Shown: piece after piece, positions 7,849-16,865 of the stretch
Position numbering within the stretch: the stretch's first letter is position 1
Layout of the letters: each line of letters begins with the position of its first letter
Source: JL08 sp039969355
GTDB lineage: Bacteria > Pseudomonadota > Alphaproteobacteria > Rhodobacterales > Rhodobacteraceae
Assembly: GCA_039969355.1 (NCBI GenBank)
Contig: JBDVOA010000013.1
Span: forward strand, 46,714 to 110,713
Direction: 5' to 3'
DNA: 64,000 bases
The notes under the pieces: model-generated
The model's database searches: none
Seen by the model: the letters and a program-made list of their open reading frames with translations, nothing else
What the model was told of the DNA's origin: nothing
Made by a program: the position numbers and the translations under genes

Positions 7849-8927
7849 GCGACGGCCTCCTGTTTAGCATCAATCCGCCAGTCATCGGCGTAAACATTGA
7901 TGCCCTTGGGATCGAGGGTGATATGATTATCCCCTTCGGGAATGCGGTCGCTTTCACCTGCGATCGCGCTGATCTGCTGTCCCGCAACATCGAGACGGAT
8001 GATCTTGTGACGACCCACGTCTTCGACGCGGGTTACGCGCGCAGGAATACCGCTGTCAGAAAGCCGGATGAATTCGGGGCGCACACCAATCTGAATCTTG
8101 CCCCTGGTTGCGACGTACCCCGCGCCAAGGTCAACAGCGCTACCTGCAATCTGTGCAGATTTCCCGTCAAGTTTTGCATCAAAAAGGTTCATCCCGGGGG
8201 AACCGATGAAATACCCGACAAAGGTGTGTGCGGGACGCTCAAATAGTTCCTGCGGTGTGCCAATCTGAACCACGCGCCCGTCGTACATCACGACAACTTT
8301 GTCGGCGAAAGTCAGCGCCTCAGTCTGGTCGTGCGTTACGTATATCATCGTGTGACCAAATTCGTGGTGTAGCGATTTTAGCTGTGTGCGAAGTTCCCAT
8401 TTCATATGAGGGTCGATCACCGTCAGCGGTTCGTCAAACAAAAGCGCATTCACGTCCTCGCGTACCATCCCACGGCCCAGCGATATCTTTTGCTTTGCGT
8501 CTGCGGTAAGCCCGCGTGCTTTTCGATCAAGGGTTTCCTCCATGCCGATCATGTGGGCAATCTGCTGCACGCGCTGAGCGACATAAGCAGGATCAGCGCC
8601 GCGATTGCGCAGCGGAAATGCCAGATTATCGCGAACCGTCATGGTGTCGTATACCACCGGAAACTGGAACACCTGCGCGATGTTACGTTCTGCCGTCGGG
8701 GCGTTGGTGACGTCCTGATCATTAAACAGAATACGCCCCTGGCTGGGATGCAGCAGACCTGAGATAATGTTCAGCAACGTCGATTTACCGCAGCCAGAAG
8801 CGCCCAAGAGCGCATAAGCTTCGCCATCGCCCCAGTCGTGGTTCAGTTCCTTGAGCGCGAAGTCATCTTCGGACTTTGGGTTAGGCAAATAGGAGTGGGC
8901 GAGGTTATCGAGTGTAATCTTGGCCAT
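7845..8927 (-). CDS. glpT: Glycerol ABC transporter ATP-binding protein GlpT
   Basis: 360 residues, CUT-type ATPase. Walker A is canonical (GASGCGKSTLL, residues about 42-52), Walker B is NALLFDEPL, and the switch His is in YVTHDQTEAL. The ABC signature, however, reads LTADAKQKISLGR in place of LSGGQxQR. Residues 235-350 form the regulatory OB-type C-terminal domain. It starts overlapping the stop of glpS by one base. Together with GlpS it makes an asymmetric ATPase pair for glycerol uptake, as in Rhizobium. Confidence 0.9.
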   Translation of the reverse strand: MAKITLDNLAHSYLPNPKSEDDFALKELNHDWGDGEAYALLGASGCGKSTLLNIISGLLHPSQGRILFNDQDVTNAPTAERNIAQVFQFPVVYDTMTVRDNLAFPLRNRGADPAYVAQRVQQIAHMIGMEETLDRKARGLTADAKQKISLGRGMVREDVNALLFDEPLTVIDPHMKWELRTQLKSLHHEFGHTMIYVTHDQTEALTFADKVVVMYDGRVVQIGTPQELFERPAHTFVGYFIGSPGMNLFDAKLDGKSAQIAGSAVDLGAGYVATRGKIQIGVRPEFIRLSDSGIPARVTRVEDVGRHKIIRLDVAGQQISAIAGESDRIPEGDNHITLDPKGINVYADDWRIDAKQEAVA

Positions 8928-10015
8928 TACGCCGCCTCCGCATAAGGCGCTGCGGACACAAGACTGCCGTCGGGCGCAAAAATATAGACGTGTGCGGGGT
9001 CAAGGAACACACGCAAAGGCTGGCCGGGTTTTAGGCTGCGCACCCCGTGCACCAGACCCACCCATCGCGCACCATGGTGATCGAGATGCACGAAGGTCTC
9101 TGACCCGGTAATCTCGGTTACGTTTAGTGTCGTCTCAAAAGCGATTGCGCCCGCGCCATGTGCGTCCAACGCAAGATGGCTCGGGCGGAACCCTGCGGTA
9201 TAGGTGCCATCGGGCAGTGATTTCAGTTCGGCGGGCAATGCAATGGATGTGTCCGTTCCAAAGAAAAGCTGTTCTTTACGTTTGGAAATGTCGAGGAAGT
9301 TCATCGGCGGATCTGAAAAGACCCGTGCGGTTGTGGCATTGACCGGACGACGATAAACCGAGGGCGTTGGCCCAAATTGCGTGACGCGCCCTTGCCAAAG
9401 GGCCGCAGTGTTACCGCCCAGTAACAATGCCTCTTCGGGTTCAGTTGTGGCATAAACAAAGATAGATCCGGACCGTTCAAAGATCTTGGGGATTTCCAGC
9501 CGAAGTTCTTCGCGCAACTTATAGTCGAGGTTGGCCAGCGGCTCGTCCAGCAAAACCAAGCCTGCGTTTTTAACCAACGCGCGCGCCAGAGCGCAACGCT
9601 GCTGCTGACCACCTGATAATTCTAGCGGCTTGCGATCCAACATCGGGGTCAACTGCATCAACTCTGCTGTTTCACGTACAGCTTGGTCAATCTCGGATTT
9701 GGATTGGCCCATCAGCTTCATCGGGGAGGCGATGTTGTCGTAAACGGTCATTGATGGGTAATTTATGAATTGTTGATACACCATAGCGACCTTACGATCC
9801 TGGACGCGCATGCCCGTCACATCCTCACCATCCCAGTGCACCGACCCAGTAGCCGGGGCATCCAATCCAGCCATCAACCGCATCAACGACGTTTTTCCGG
9901 CAAGTGTCGGTCCCAAAAGCACATTCATTGTGCCTTTTTCCAGCGTCAGGTCTGTGGGAAAAATGTGCGTATCGCCCCCAACCTTCTTGGAAACATCTTT
10001 GAGGATCAATGTCAT
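8927..10015 (-). CDS. glpS: Glycerol ABC transporter ATP-binding protein GlpS
   Basis: 362 residues. The ABC signature is intact (LSGGQQQRCALARAL), Walker B is LVLLDEPLANLD, but Walker A reads GPTLAGKTSLM rather than GxxGxGKST, and the switch region reads YATTEPEEAL, lacking the usual His. Thus GlpS supplies a good signature and GlpT a good Walker A and His. It lies 13 bases after glpD and begins the transporter part of the operon. Confidence 0.9.
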   Translation of the reverse strand: MTLILKDVSKKVGGDTHIFPTDLTLEKGTMNVLLGPTLAGKTSLMRLMAGLDAPATGSVHWDGEDVTGMRVQDRKVAMVYQQFINYPSMTVYDNIASPMKLMGQSKSEIDQAVRETAELMQLTPMLDRKPLELSGGQQQRCALARALVKNAGLVLLDEPLANLDYKLREELRLEIPKIFERSGSIFVYATTEPEEALLLGGNTAALWQGRVTQFGPTPSVYRRPVNATTARVFSDPPMNFLDISKRKEQLFFGTDTSIALPAELKSLPDGTYTAGFRPSHLALDAHGAGAIAFETTLNVTEITGSETFVHLDHHGARWVGLVHGVRSLKPGQPLRVFLDPAHVYIFAPDGSLVSAAPYAEAA

Positions 10016-10028
10016 TGAGATGTTCCCA

Positions 10029-11630
10029 TTACTCTGCTGCCTCAGAAGCCTTTTGGACTGGATGTGCGGCCATCCATTGATCCAAATTCGTGATTTCTTC
10101 CGGAGTCATCCGCAAACCCAACTTGCTGCGCCGCCAAACGACGTCATCGGCGCTGCGCGCATATTCATGGCGCATCAACCAGCATAGTTCAGTTTCAGTC
10201 AAGGTGGCGCCGAAGGGTTCGCCCAAGCCTTCGGCGTTTTTTGCGCCGTCAAGCAAAGGCCATGCATCCGTGCCATAGGCGCGAATTAAGCGGCGGGCCC
10301 ATCTTGCGTCCAGAAATGGATGCTCGGCCTGAAGTCTGACAACCAATTTTTCCACATCCCCCACTGCAAAATCCCCCCCTGGCAAGGGCACACCGGCTGT
10401 CCAATGGTCAGAAGTCCCCGGGAAAAAAGGTACGATTTCATCCATCGCATCCTCAGCCAGCTTGCGATAGGTTGTAATTTTTCCGCCAAATACGTTCAGG
10501 ATCGGCGCGCCACCATCGTTGTCGACCTTCAGCGTATAGTCTCGTGTAGCTGCGGTAGCGCTGCTTGCCCCGTCATCATAGAGCGGCCGAACCCCCGAAT
10601 AGGTCCACACGACATCTTCGGATGTCAGGGTTTGCTTAAGATATTCGTTCGCGAAATGCAGCAAATAGTCGCGTTCTTCATCAGTGCATTCGGGTTTAGT
10701 GTACGGATTGTCATGTTCAGCGTCCGTGGTACCGATGAGTGTGAAATCAGTCTCGTATGGTATGGTGAAAATGATGCGTCCGTCAGTACCCTGAAAGAAA
10801 TAACATTTGTCGTGATCATAAAGACTCTTGGTCACGATATGGCTGCCGCGCACCAGACGTACACCCTCGCGGGAATTGATCCGCACCTTTGATTGAATGA
10901 TGTCGCCAACCCATGGCCCACTCGCATTAACTAACATCCTTGCATGGTGAGACTTTGTCTCGCCCGTAGCGACATCTTCTGTTTGGACCTCCCACAAGTC
11001 ATCCACCCGTGTCGAAGATGTAACTTTGGTCTGCACCATGATCTGTGCGCCGCGGGCTTCGGCATCACGGGCATTCAGCGCAACAAGTCGCGAATCCTCG
11101 ATCCAGCAATCGGAATACTCGAACGCCTTTTCGAACTTGGAATTCAATGGCGCGCCTTCGGGCGTCCCGTTCAAGTTTAGCGTCTTGGTTCCGGGCAAGA
11201 TTCTGCGCCCTCCAAGATTGTCGTACAGAAATAGACCAAACCGAATAAGCCAGGCGGGTCTACGCCCCCGCGCCCACGGCATGACAATACTCAGAACCTT
11301 CGAGGTTGGTGTATCTCCCTCGAACCGCATGTCGCTGTGATAGGGCAACACAAACCGCATTGGCCAACTGATGTGAGGCATTGCGCGCAACAGCGTTTCG
11401 CGCTCAGCTAGAGCGTGACGGACCAGATTGATCTCGAAATACTCAAGATAACGCAGACCGCCATGGAATAGCTTGGTTGAAGCCGATGATGTCGCAGATG
11501 CCAGATCGCCCATCTCAGCCAGTGCAACGGACAGGCCGCGCCCGGCCGCATCGCGTGCAATGCCACAACCGTTGATACCGCCGCCAATGACGAACAGATC
11601 ATGGATCCCATCTTTGGATTGCGAACTCAA
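10029..11630 (-). CDS. glpD: Aerobic glycerol-3-phosphate dehydrogenase
   Basis: FAD-dependent, membrane-associated enzyme oxidising sn-glycerol-3-phosphate to dihydroxyacetone phosphate and passing electrons to quinone. The N-terminal dinucleotide motif is FVIGGGINGCGIARDAAGRG, followed by the STKLFHGGLRYLE signature and a C-terminal DAO domain. I place the start at TTG 11628-11630 (SSQSKDGIHDLF), giving 533 residues, the family norm, with a GGGGGG Shine-Dalgarno-like run eight bases before it. An ATG at 11675 would add 15 residues, but it has no ribosome site and would bury the GlpR-like palindrome in coding sequence. Confidence 0.9.
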   Translation of the reverse strand: MSSQSKDGIHDLFVIGGGINGCGIARDAAGRGLSVALAEMGDLASATSSASTKLFHGGLRYLEYFEINLVRHALAERETLLRAMPHISWPMRFVLPYHSDMRFEGDTPTSKVLSIVMPWARGRRPAWLIRFGLFLYDNLGGRRILPGTKTLNLNGTPEGAPLNSKFEKAFEYSDCWIEDSRLVALNARDAEARGAQIMVQTKVTSSTRVDDLWEVQTEDVATGETKSHHARMLVNASGPWVGDIIQSKVRINSREGVRLVRGSHIVTKSLYDHDKCYFFQGTDGRIIFTIPYETDFTLIGTTDAEHDNPYTKPECTDEERDYLLHFANEYLKQTLTSEDVVWTYSGVRPLYDDGASSATAATRDYTLKVDNDGGAPILNVFGGKITTYRKLAEDAMDEIVPFFPGTSDHWTAGVPLPGGDFAVGDVEKLVVRLQAEHPFLDARWARRLIRAYGTDAWPLLDGAKNAEGLGEPFGATLTETELCWLMRHEYARSADDVVWRRSKLGLRMTPEEITNLDQWMAAHPVQKASEAAE

Positions 11631-11653
11631 ATACCGGACCCCCCATTCCAATA

Positions 11654-11673
11654 TGTTCGAATTTGATCGAACC
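11654..11673. promoter_or_regulatory. Probable GlpR operator upstream of glpD
   Basis: TGTTCGAATTTGATCGAACC is a 20-base palindrome with TTCG/CGAA half-sites separated as in known GlpR operators. It lies just upstream of the proposed glpD start, in the divergent region shared with the DeoR-family gene at 11918. Seen in sequence; the protein that binds is inferred from context. Confidence 0.6.
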
Positions 11674-11917
11674 ATAGACTAAATGTTCTATTGAGCACAA
11701 CACTCGTTTCGTTTTTATTCCTTTTAAATAGAATTTAGCGGAATTGCTCGCCATTCTCACTGAAAACAACGGTTTTTGACTGCTAAGTTCGACATCCAAA
11801 CCACGGAGCCCGCACAGAGTTTTTCTTTGATAATAAACTAATTCGGGCAGGACTCAGCATGACATGGGTTGAAAATTGATCCAATCCGCGCATAATCGCG
11901 CAAAAAGGAAGCCTGTC

Positions 11918-12679
11918 ATGTCTCAGTCTTTTCGTCAGTCCGACATTCTTGATATCGCTCGACGCGACGGCAAAGTGACAGTTGACGGCCTGGCCTCGCA
12001 TTTTGATGTGACGCTTCAAACCATCCGGCGCGATCTGACCGAACTGGCGGAAGCGAATAAACTTGAGCGCGTGCATGGCGGGGCGATCCTGCCTTCAGGA
12101 ACGACAAATATCGAATACGACGAACGGCGCGTTTTGAACGATGGTGCCAAGGCCGATATTGCGCGTGCTTGCGTCGCGCATATCCCCGACGGATCTTCGT
12201 TGTTTCTGAATATCGGGACCACTACCGAAGCGGTTGCACGCGCATTACTTCAACACAGCGGTTTGTTCGTTGTCACCAACAACATCAACGTCGCCGATAT
12301 TCTGATTGCCAATGCGGATTGCGAGATCGTTTTGACAGGGGGCGGGTTGCGCCGAACTGATGGGGGGCTGGTGGGAGCACTAACGATCGCTAGTATCCGG
12401 CAGTTCAAATTCGACATCGCGGTCATTGGTTGTTCAGCCATGGACCTTGATGGCGACCTGCTGGATTTCGACATTCAGGAAGTTAGCGTAAGCCAGACAA
12501 TTATCGCGCAATCGCGCAAGGTTTTTCTAGTGTCGGACCATTCAAAGTTCAAACGCAACGCCCCCGGCCGCATTGCGTCTCTCTCAGAGATCGACACAAT
12601 GTTCACGGATTTGCCTCTTCCGGCAGACCTGTCTGCAAGATGTCGCAATTGGGAAACTAGCGTGCAATTGGCTCGATAG
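11918..12679 (+). CDS. glpR: DeoR-family glycerol regulator
   Basis: 253 residues: N-terminal helix-turn-helix (RQSDILDIARRDGKVTVDGL, then TLQTIRRDLTEL) and a C-terminal DeoR sensor domain with FLNIGTTTEAVARAL and the GGGLRRTDGGLVG loop, which binds a phosphorylated effector, glycerol-3-phosphate in GlpR. The start ATG at 11918 follows AAAAAGGAAGCC; an in-frame ATG at 11876 has no such site. Divergent orientation from glpD and the palindrome between them support control of the glycerol operon. Confidence 0.88.
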   Translation: MSQSFRQSDILDIARRDGKVTVDGLASHFDVTLQTIRRDLTELAEANKLERVHGGAILPSGTTNIEYDERRVLNDGAKADIARACVAHIPDGSSLFLNIGTTTEAVARALLQHSGLFVVTNNINVADILIANADCEIVLTGGGLRRTDGGLVGALTIASIRQFKFDIAVIGCSAMDLDGDLLDFDIQEVSVSQTIIAQSRKVFLVSDHSKFKRNAPGRIASLSEIDTMFTDLPLPADLSARCRNWETSVQLAR

Positions 12680-12842
12680 TTTAAACCAGTCTCAGTTTTT
12701 GGCGGATGATTTGCACGCATTGCATGTCTCAACTGAGCTAACGTCCGGAACAGATCAACTTGCAGCAATCGCCGATCAACACCATTGGAACAGCCATGGC
12801 AATTTGTCATTTCCGGAGTCATCTTAGGTAGCGTTAAACCAA

Positions 12843-12873
12843 ACATCTCAACATTTTAAGGGATGAGAGATGT
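12843..12873. repeat. Inverted repeat in the glpR 3' gap
   Basis: ACATCTC and GAGATGT arms separated by 17 bases. The rest of 12680-12937, between glpR and the enoyl-CoA hydratase gene, holds nothing I can identify. Confidence 0.3.
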
Positions 12874-12937
12874 GCGAGGCCAAAATCATCGGGGTTTTGC
12901 ACCTTGGGTCAGATTATTGATCAATCGCGTATGATCA

Positions 12938-13714
12938 TCATCTTCCTTCGTACTTCGCAGGTCGCTTTTCGGTAAAGGCCAGCACACCTTCTTTGAAGTC
13001 ACGGGTTTTGCCACAAGCGCCCTGCAATTTGGCTTCCAACATCAGCTGGCTGTCGAGCGTATTGTCAAAGGAGCCGCGAATGGCCTCTTTTGCAGCCTTG
13101 TAGGCTGCTGACGGTCCTGAGGCGAGCTTGGCCGCGCGGGCCTTCCAGACTTCGGCAAATGCATCGTCCGGCACACATTCCCAGATCATGCCCCAATCAT
13201 CCGCCTGTTGCGCGGTGATCTTATCCGCGAACAAAGCCGCGCCCATCGCTTTGGCCATGCCCATCTGGCGTGGCAGGAAATAGGTACCTCCGGCGTCCGG
13301 GATCAGGCCAATGCGGGTAAAGGCCTGCAGAAAGAACGCGCTTTCAGTCGCAAAAACCACATCCGCCGCCAGCGCAAGATTGGCCCCTGCCCCCGCCGCT
13401 GCGCCATTTACAGCAGAGATTGTTGGCACCGGACAATCAAAGATCGCCCGCAACATCGGAACATATTCATCTCGCAAGGTGCGTTCGAGATCAAGGTTCG
13501 CGGCATTGGCGCGATCCCCAAGGTCCTGACCTGAACAAAACGCGCGCCCCGCGCCGGTAAGCACAACCGCCCGGGCTTTAGTAGCGGCATCCTGCATAGC
13601 AAAGGTAATTTCAGCTCGCATCTGGCCGTTCAGCGCGTTCATAACATCAGGCCGGTTTAGGGTGATCGCCGCTACGTCATTTTCAATCTCATAAGTAATG
13701 GTTTGGTAGTCCAT
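12938..13714 (-). CDS. Enoyl-CoA hydratase/isomerase family protein (PaaG-like)
   Basis: About 258 residues from ATG (MDYQTITYEIENDVAAITLN). The crotonase fold is clear: LNRPDVMNALN at the front, the oxyanion loops GAGRAFCSGQDLGD and NGAAAGAGANLALAADVV, and the TRIGLIPDAGGTYFLPR stretch with the catalytic-region Asp typical of PaaG/2-(1,2-epoxy-1,2-dihydrophenyl)acetyl-CoA isomerases. No phenylacetate genes lie nearby, so the substrate stays open. A GTG 12 bases upstream is an alternative start. Confidence 0.85.
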   Translation of the reverse strand: MDYQTITYEIENDVAAITLNRPDVMNALNGQMRAEITFAMQDAATKARAVVLTGAGRAFCSGQDLGDRANAANLDLERTLRDEYVPMLRAIFDCPVPTISAVNGAAAGAGANLALAADVVFATESAFFLQAFTRIGLIPDAGGTYFLPRQMGMAKAMGAALFADKITAQQADDWGMIWECVPDDAFAEVWKARAAKLASGPSAAYKAAKEAIRGSFDNTLDSQLMLEAKLQGACGKTRDFKEGVLAFTEKRPAKYEGR

Positions 13715-13785
13715 CCGGGGCCTCACAGTTTGGATTTGACCCAGTCATAACTGAACCGATCAGTTCGCAAAAGCGGAACCGGGCT

Positions 13786-14247
13786 TCACTCTTTCAGAAT
13801 CTCGCGCAGTCGCGCCTGCTCTTCATCATTCAGGGCCACTTCCTGTTCGCTTTGTCCACCTGCGCGGGTGCGCAGATAGCCATACCCCACGCCAAAACCC
13901 AGCAGCAGCATCAAGGGCCCCGCCGCCCAGAGCAGCCAGTTTGATCCGTTGATCGTGGGCTGTAACAAAACATATTCACCATAACGATCCACGATGAACG
14001 TAATGACCTCATCATTGCTGTCGCCTGCAACCAGCCGTTCGCGCACTAAAAGCCGCAAATCCCGCGCGAGGTCGGCATTGCTTTCGTCGATACTTTCGTT
14101 GCGACAGACCAGACAGCGCAATCCTTTGGACAAGTCGCGCGCGCGCTCTTCCAGTGCCGGATCTTCGAGTATTTCGTCGGGCTGAACCGCGACTGCCGGG
14201 GTCACCAGGAGCAACAGAGCCATCCCCAATGCACAAAGCGCTCTCAT
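13786..14247 (-). CDS. ccmH: Cytochrome c-type biogenesis protein CcmH
   Basis: 153 residues with a signal peptide (ALCALGMALLLLVTPAVAV) and a membrane helix near residues 105-125. The CxxC heme-ligation thiol motif is in LRCLVCRNES, the defining feature of CcmH/CycL, which keeps apocytochrome c cysteines reduced in the periplasm. It overlaps the ccmF stop by four bases, so both are cotranscribed. Confidence 0.93.
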   Translation of the reverse strand: MRALCALGMALLLLVTPAVAVQPDEILEDPALEERARDLSKGLRCLVCRNESIDESNADLARDLRLLVRERLVAGDSNDEVITFIVDRYGEYVLLQPTINGSNWLLWAAGPLMLLLGFGVGYGYLRTRAGGQSEQEVALNDEEQARLREILKE

Positions 14248-16211
14248 TCCGCTGGCATCCCTTGAGGCGTTTTTTTTGACGCGCCAGCGGCCACCCTGAA
14301 CCGTCTGTCGGTCAGGCTCAGTAATCCGCCAAATGCCATCATCAGCGAACCGGCCCAGATCCAGTTGGTAAGCGGTTTGATATAGGTTCGGATGGTCCAG
14401 CCACCGCTGGCCTGCCGATCGCCGATCACAACGTAGACATCCCGCAGGACGCGATAGTCAATGGCTGCTTCGGTCGTTGGCATTTGCGCGACCGGATAGC
14501 GGCGTTTCTCCGGACGCAGCTGTGCAATTTCACTGCCATTCTTTGACAAAGTGATGAATCCCGTAGTCGAAAAGTAATTTGGTCCACGCACATCGCGTAC
14601 GTCGTCCAGCACCATCGAATAGGCACCAACCTGAAAAGGTTCGCCAACCTGCACCACACGAATATCGTCAGTTTGCCAGGCCATCAGCCCCGCTACCCCA
14701 AAAAGGGTTACGCCAAAACCAGAATGGGCCAGCAATTTGCCCCAGTCAGAACGTGGCAACCGGGTTAATCTGCCCAACCGGTTCGTGCCCCGGCCTGTGC
14801 GGCTCCAGATATCTACGATCGCGCCCGACACCAGCCACGTGCCCAGCAACAGACCGATTGGCCCCATGGTTCCCCGCCCGGTCTGCATGGCAAAAACAAG
14901 CAGCGCCAATGCCAGCGCGAGGATCAACGCATAGCGCAGCTTCCAAAAGGTCTGACCAATTTTACCGCGTTTCCAGGGCAACATCGCCCCAACCGGCAAA
15001 ATAGCCCCCAAAACAACGAAGAAGGGCGTGAAAGCCATGTTGAAAAAAGGCGGGCCGACGCTGAGTTTGCGATCAAAGAACATCTCGGCCACAAGCGGCC
15101 ACATGGTGCCGACAAAAACAACAAAGCAGGACACGGCCAGCAGGATGTTGTTCAGCAACAGCGCGCTTTCGCGACTGACCGACCCGAATACGCCTTTGGC
15201 CTCCATGACGCGGGCACGCACCGAAAACAGGGTCAGCGCGCCCCCGGTAAAGAACGCCAGGATCATCAGAATAAACACGCCACGCTCGGGGTCATTTGCA
15301 AAAGCATGCACCGAGGTAAGCAGCCCTGATCGCACGATGAATGTGCCAATCAGGGAAAATCCAAAGGCGAGAATCGCCAACAAAATAGTCCAGCTCTTAA
15401 GGCTTTCGCGTTTTTCGACCACGACGGCAGAGTGCAACAGTGCACAGGCAAGCAGCCAAGGCATGAAACTCGCGTTCTCAACCGGATCCCAAAACCAGAA
15501 ACCACCCCAACCGAGCTCGTAGTAGGCCCACCAGGACCCCAGTGCGATTCCAATGGTCAGGAATATCCAGGCGGCGAGCGTCCAAGGCCGAACCCATCGT
15601 CCCCACGCCGCATCGACACGTCCTTCAATTAGTGCCGCAACAGCAAACGAAAACGTCATGCTGAGTCCCACATACCCTAGGTAAAGAAACGGAGGATGAA
15701 ACGCCAAACCCGGGTCCTGTAACAACGGATTTAGGTCCTGACCGTCAAAGGGGGGGACCTCCATGCGCAGAAACGGGTTGGACGTGAAGAGAATGAAGGC
15801 CAAAAATGCCACAGCGATGGCAGACTGAACTGCCAGCACTCGGGCGCGTAGCGTTGGCGGCAGGTTACCGCCAAACCACGCGGCCGTTGCACCGAAGAGG
15901 CTAACAATCAGGACCCAAAGAAGCATTGAGCCTTCATGATTGCCCCAGACACCGCTGATCTTGTACAGCATGGGCTTGGCCGAATGGCTGTTTGAAACCA
16001 CCAGCTGAACCGAAAAATCCGAGGTCACAAAGGCGTGGGTCAGCGCCGCAAACGCAAAAGCGATCAACAGAAATTGCGCTGTGGCCGCAGGTTCTGCCGC
16101 AGCCATCCACCCCGGCCAGCGCCTGTACGCACCAACCATGGGTACGACGACTTGAAACAACGCGACCGCGAAGGCCAGAATAAGCGCAAAATGTCCAAGT
16201 TCTGTAATCAT
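14244..16211 (-). CDS. ccmF: Heme lyase CcmF
   Basis: About 655 residues with some 14 membrane segments. The periplasmic WWD heme-handling signature appears as WGGFWFWDPVENASFMPWL, and conserved His residues flank it. CcmF attaches heme from holo-CcmE to apocytochrome c. The ATG at 16211 (MITELGHFALILAFAVALFQ) matches the family start better than the in-frame start at 16232. ccmE lies upstream, separated by two lysis-type genes. Confidence 0.94.
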   Translation of the reverse strand: MITELGHFALILAFAVALFQVVVPMVGAYRRWPGWMAAAEPAATAQFLLIAFAFAALTHAFVTSDFSVQLVVSNSHSAKPMLYKISGVWGNHEGSMLLWVLIVSLFGATAAWFGGNLPPTLRARVLAVQSAIAVAFLAFILFTSNPFLRMEVPPFDGQDLNPLLQDPGLAFHPPFLYLGYVGLSMTFSFAVAALIEGRVDAAWGRWVRPWTLAAWIFLTIGIALGSWWAYYELGWGGFWFWDPVENASFMPWLLACALLHSAVVVEKRESLKSWTILLAILAFGFSLIGTFIVRSGLLTSVHAFANDPERGVFILMILAFFTGGALTLFSVRARVMEAKGVFGSVSRESALLLNNILLAVSCFVVFVGTMWPLVAEMFFDRKLSVGPPFFNMAFTPFFVVLGAILPVGAMLPWKRGKIGQTFWKLRYALILALALALLVFAMQTGRGTMGPIGLLLGTWLVSGAIVDIWSRTGRGTNRLGRLTRLPRSDWGKLLAHSGFGVTLFGVAGLMAWQTDDIRVVQVGEPFQVGAYSMVLDDVRDVRGPNYFSTTGFITLSKNGSEIAQLRPEKRRYPVAQMPTTEAAIDYRVLRDVYVVIGDRQASGGWTIRTYIKPLTNWIWAGSLMMAFGGLLSLTDRRFRVAAGASKKTPQGMPAE

Positions 16212-16289
16212 GCCCGAACTATAGAGGCGCACGCAGGTGCGGCCAATCAGAATCCGACCGAGTTTTGGTTCACATTGTCGCGGGGTGTA

Positions 16290-16865
16290 TTAGGCAACCC
16301 GTTTGCGCCACGCTTCAAGTGCGGGGTTGGAATCAGGCTCGATCGAGGCAAGTGTCAGCCGCGCATCGGCGCCGGTATCAGCAACACCGGGTGAGTCCGC
16401 GTCTAGATCGCGCAATGCTTTGATATTCTTTACAACTTGAGGGACTGCCGCCATTGTTCCGGCAAGATCTCTTTGAAATTCCTGGTTTTTCATCTGGTGG
16501 CGGGCGCCAAAATAGAAAGATACGATCACACCCAGTAACCACCACAGCGGTTCAGGCACCAGAGCGATTCCTTGCATGCGCGCTGCAAACCAGACCGGAT
16601 CGGTCATGGCAGACCCAATCAGCCCCAATGTTCCCAATGCCATCGCAGGGCGCGGCAACCGGTTAAGGCCATCAACGAGACGGTCAAACCACCCTTGTCG
16701 CGGCCCGCCAAATTCTGTCCCATGCTGCTGCATCGCTTGGACTTGCACCGTCTGACTGCGTTCTGCCCCCGCTTCTGCATTCTCGCGAAATACTTCAGCA
16801 GTCTCGCGTATCACGTTGTGACCATTGCCAAAAACCAAGCTAAATAGTTGTCCAATCAACCCCAT
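16290..16865 (-). CDS. Gene transfer agent-type holin (3-TM holin family)
   Basis: 191 residues. A hydrophilic N-terminal third (ETAEVFRENAEAGAERSQTV) is followed by hydrophobic segments (PAMALGTLGLIGSAM, EPLWWLLGVIVSFYFGARHQ), as in the holins that accompany Rhodobacterales gene transfer agents. The gene overlaps the preceding endolysin gene by 10 bases. In Rhodobacter capsulatus the GTA holin and endolysin are encoded together, away from the main GTA structural cluster. The role, membrane permeabilisation for particle release, is inferred from family and partner. Confidence 0.8.
   Translation of the reverse strand: MGLIGQLFSLVFGNGHNVIRETAEVFRENAEAGAERSQTVQVQAMQQHGTEFGGPRQGWFDRLVDGLNRLPRPAMALGTLGLIGSAMTDPVWFAARMQGIALVPEPLWWLLGVIVSFYFGARHQMKNQEFQRDLAGTMAAVPQVVKNIKALRDLDADSPGVADTGADARLTLASIEPDSNPALEAWRKRVA

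Noticed and set aside
12680..12937. Decayed gene between glpR and the enoyl-CoA hydratase gene
   Set aside because: No frame gave a recognisable protein; only a weak inverted repeat is present.
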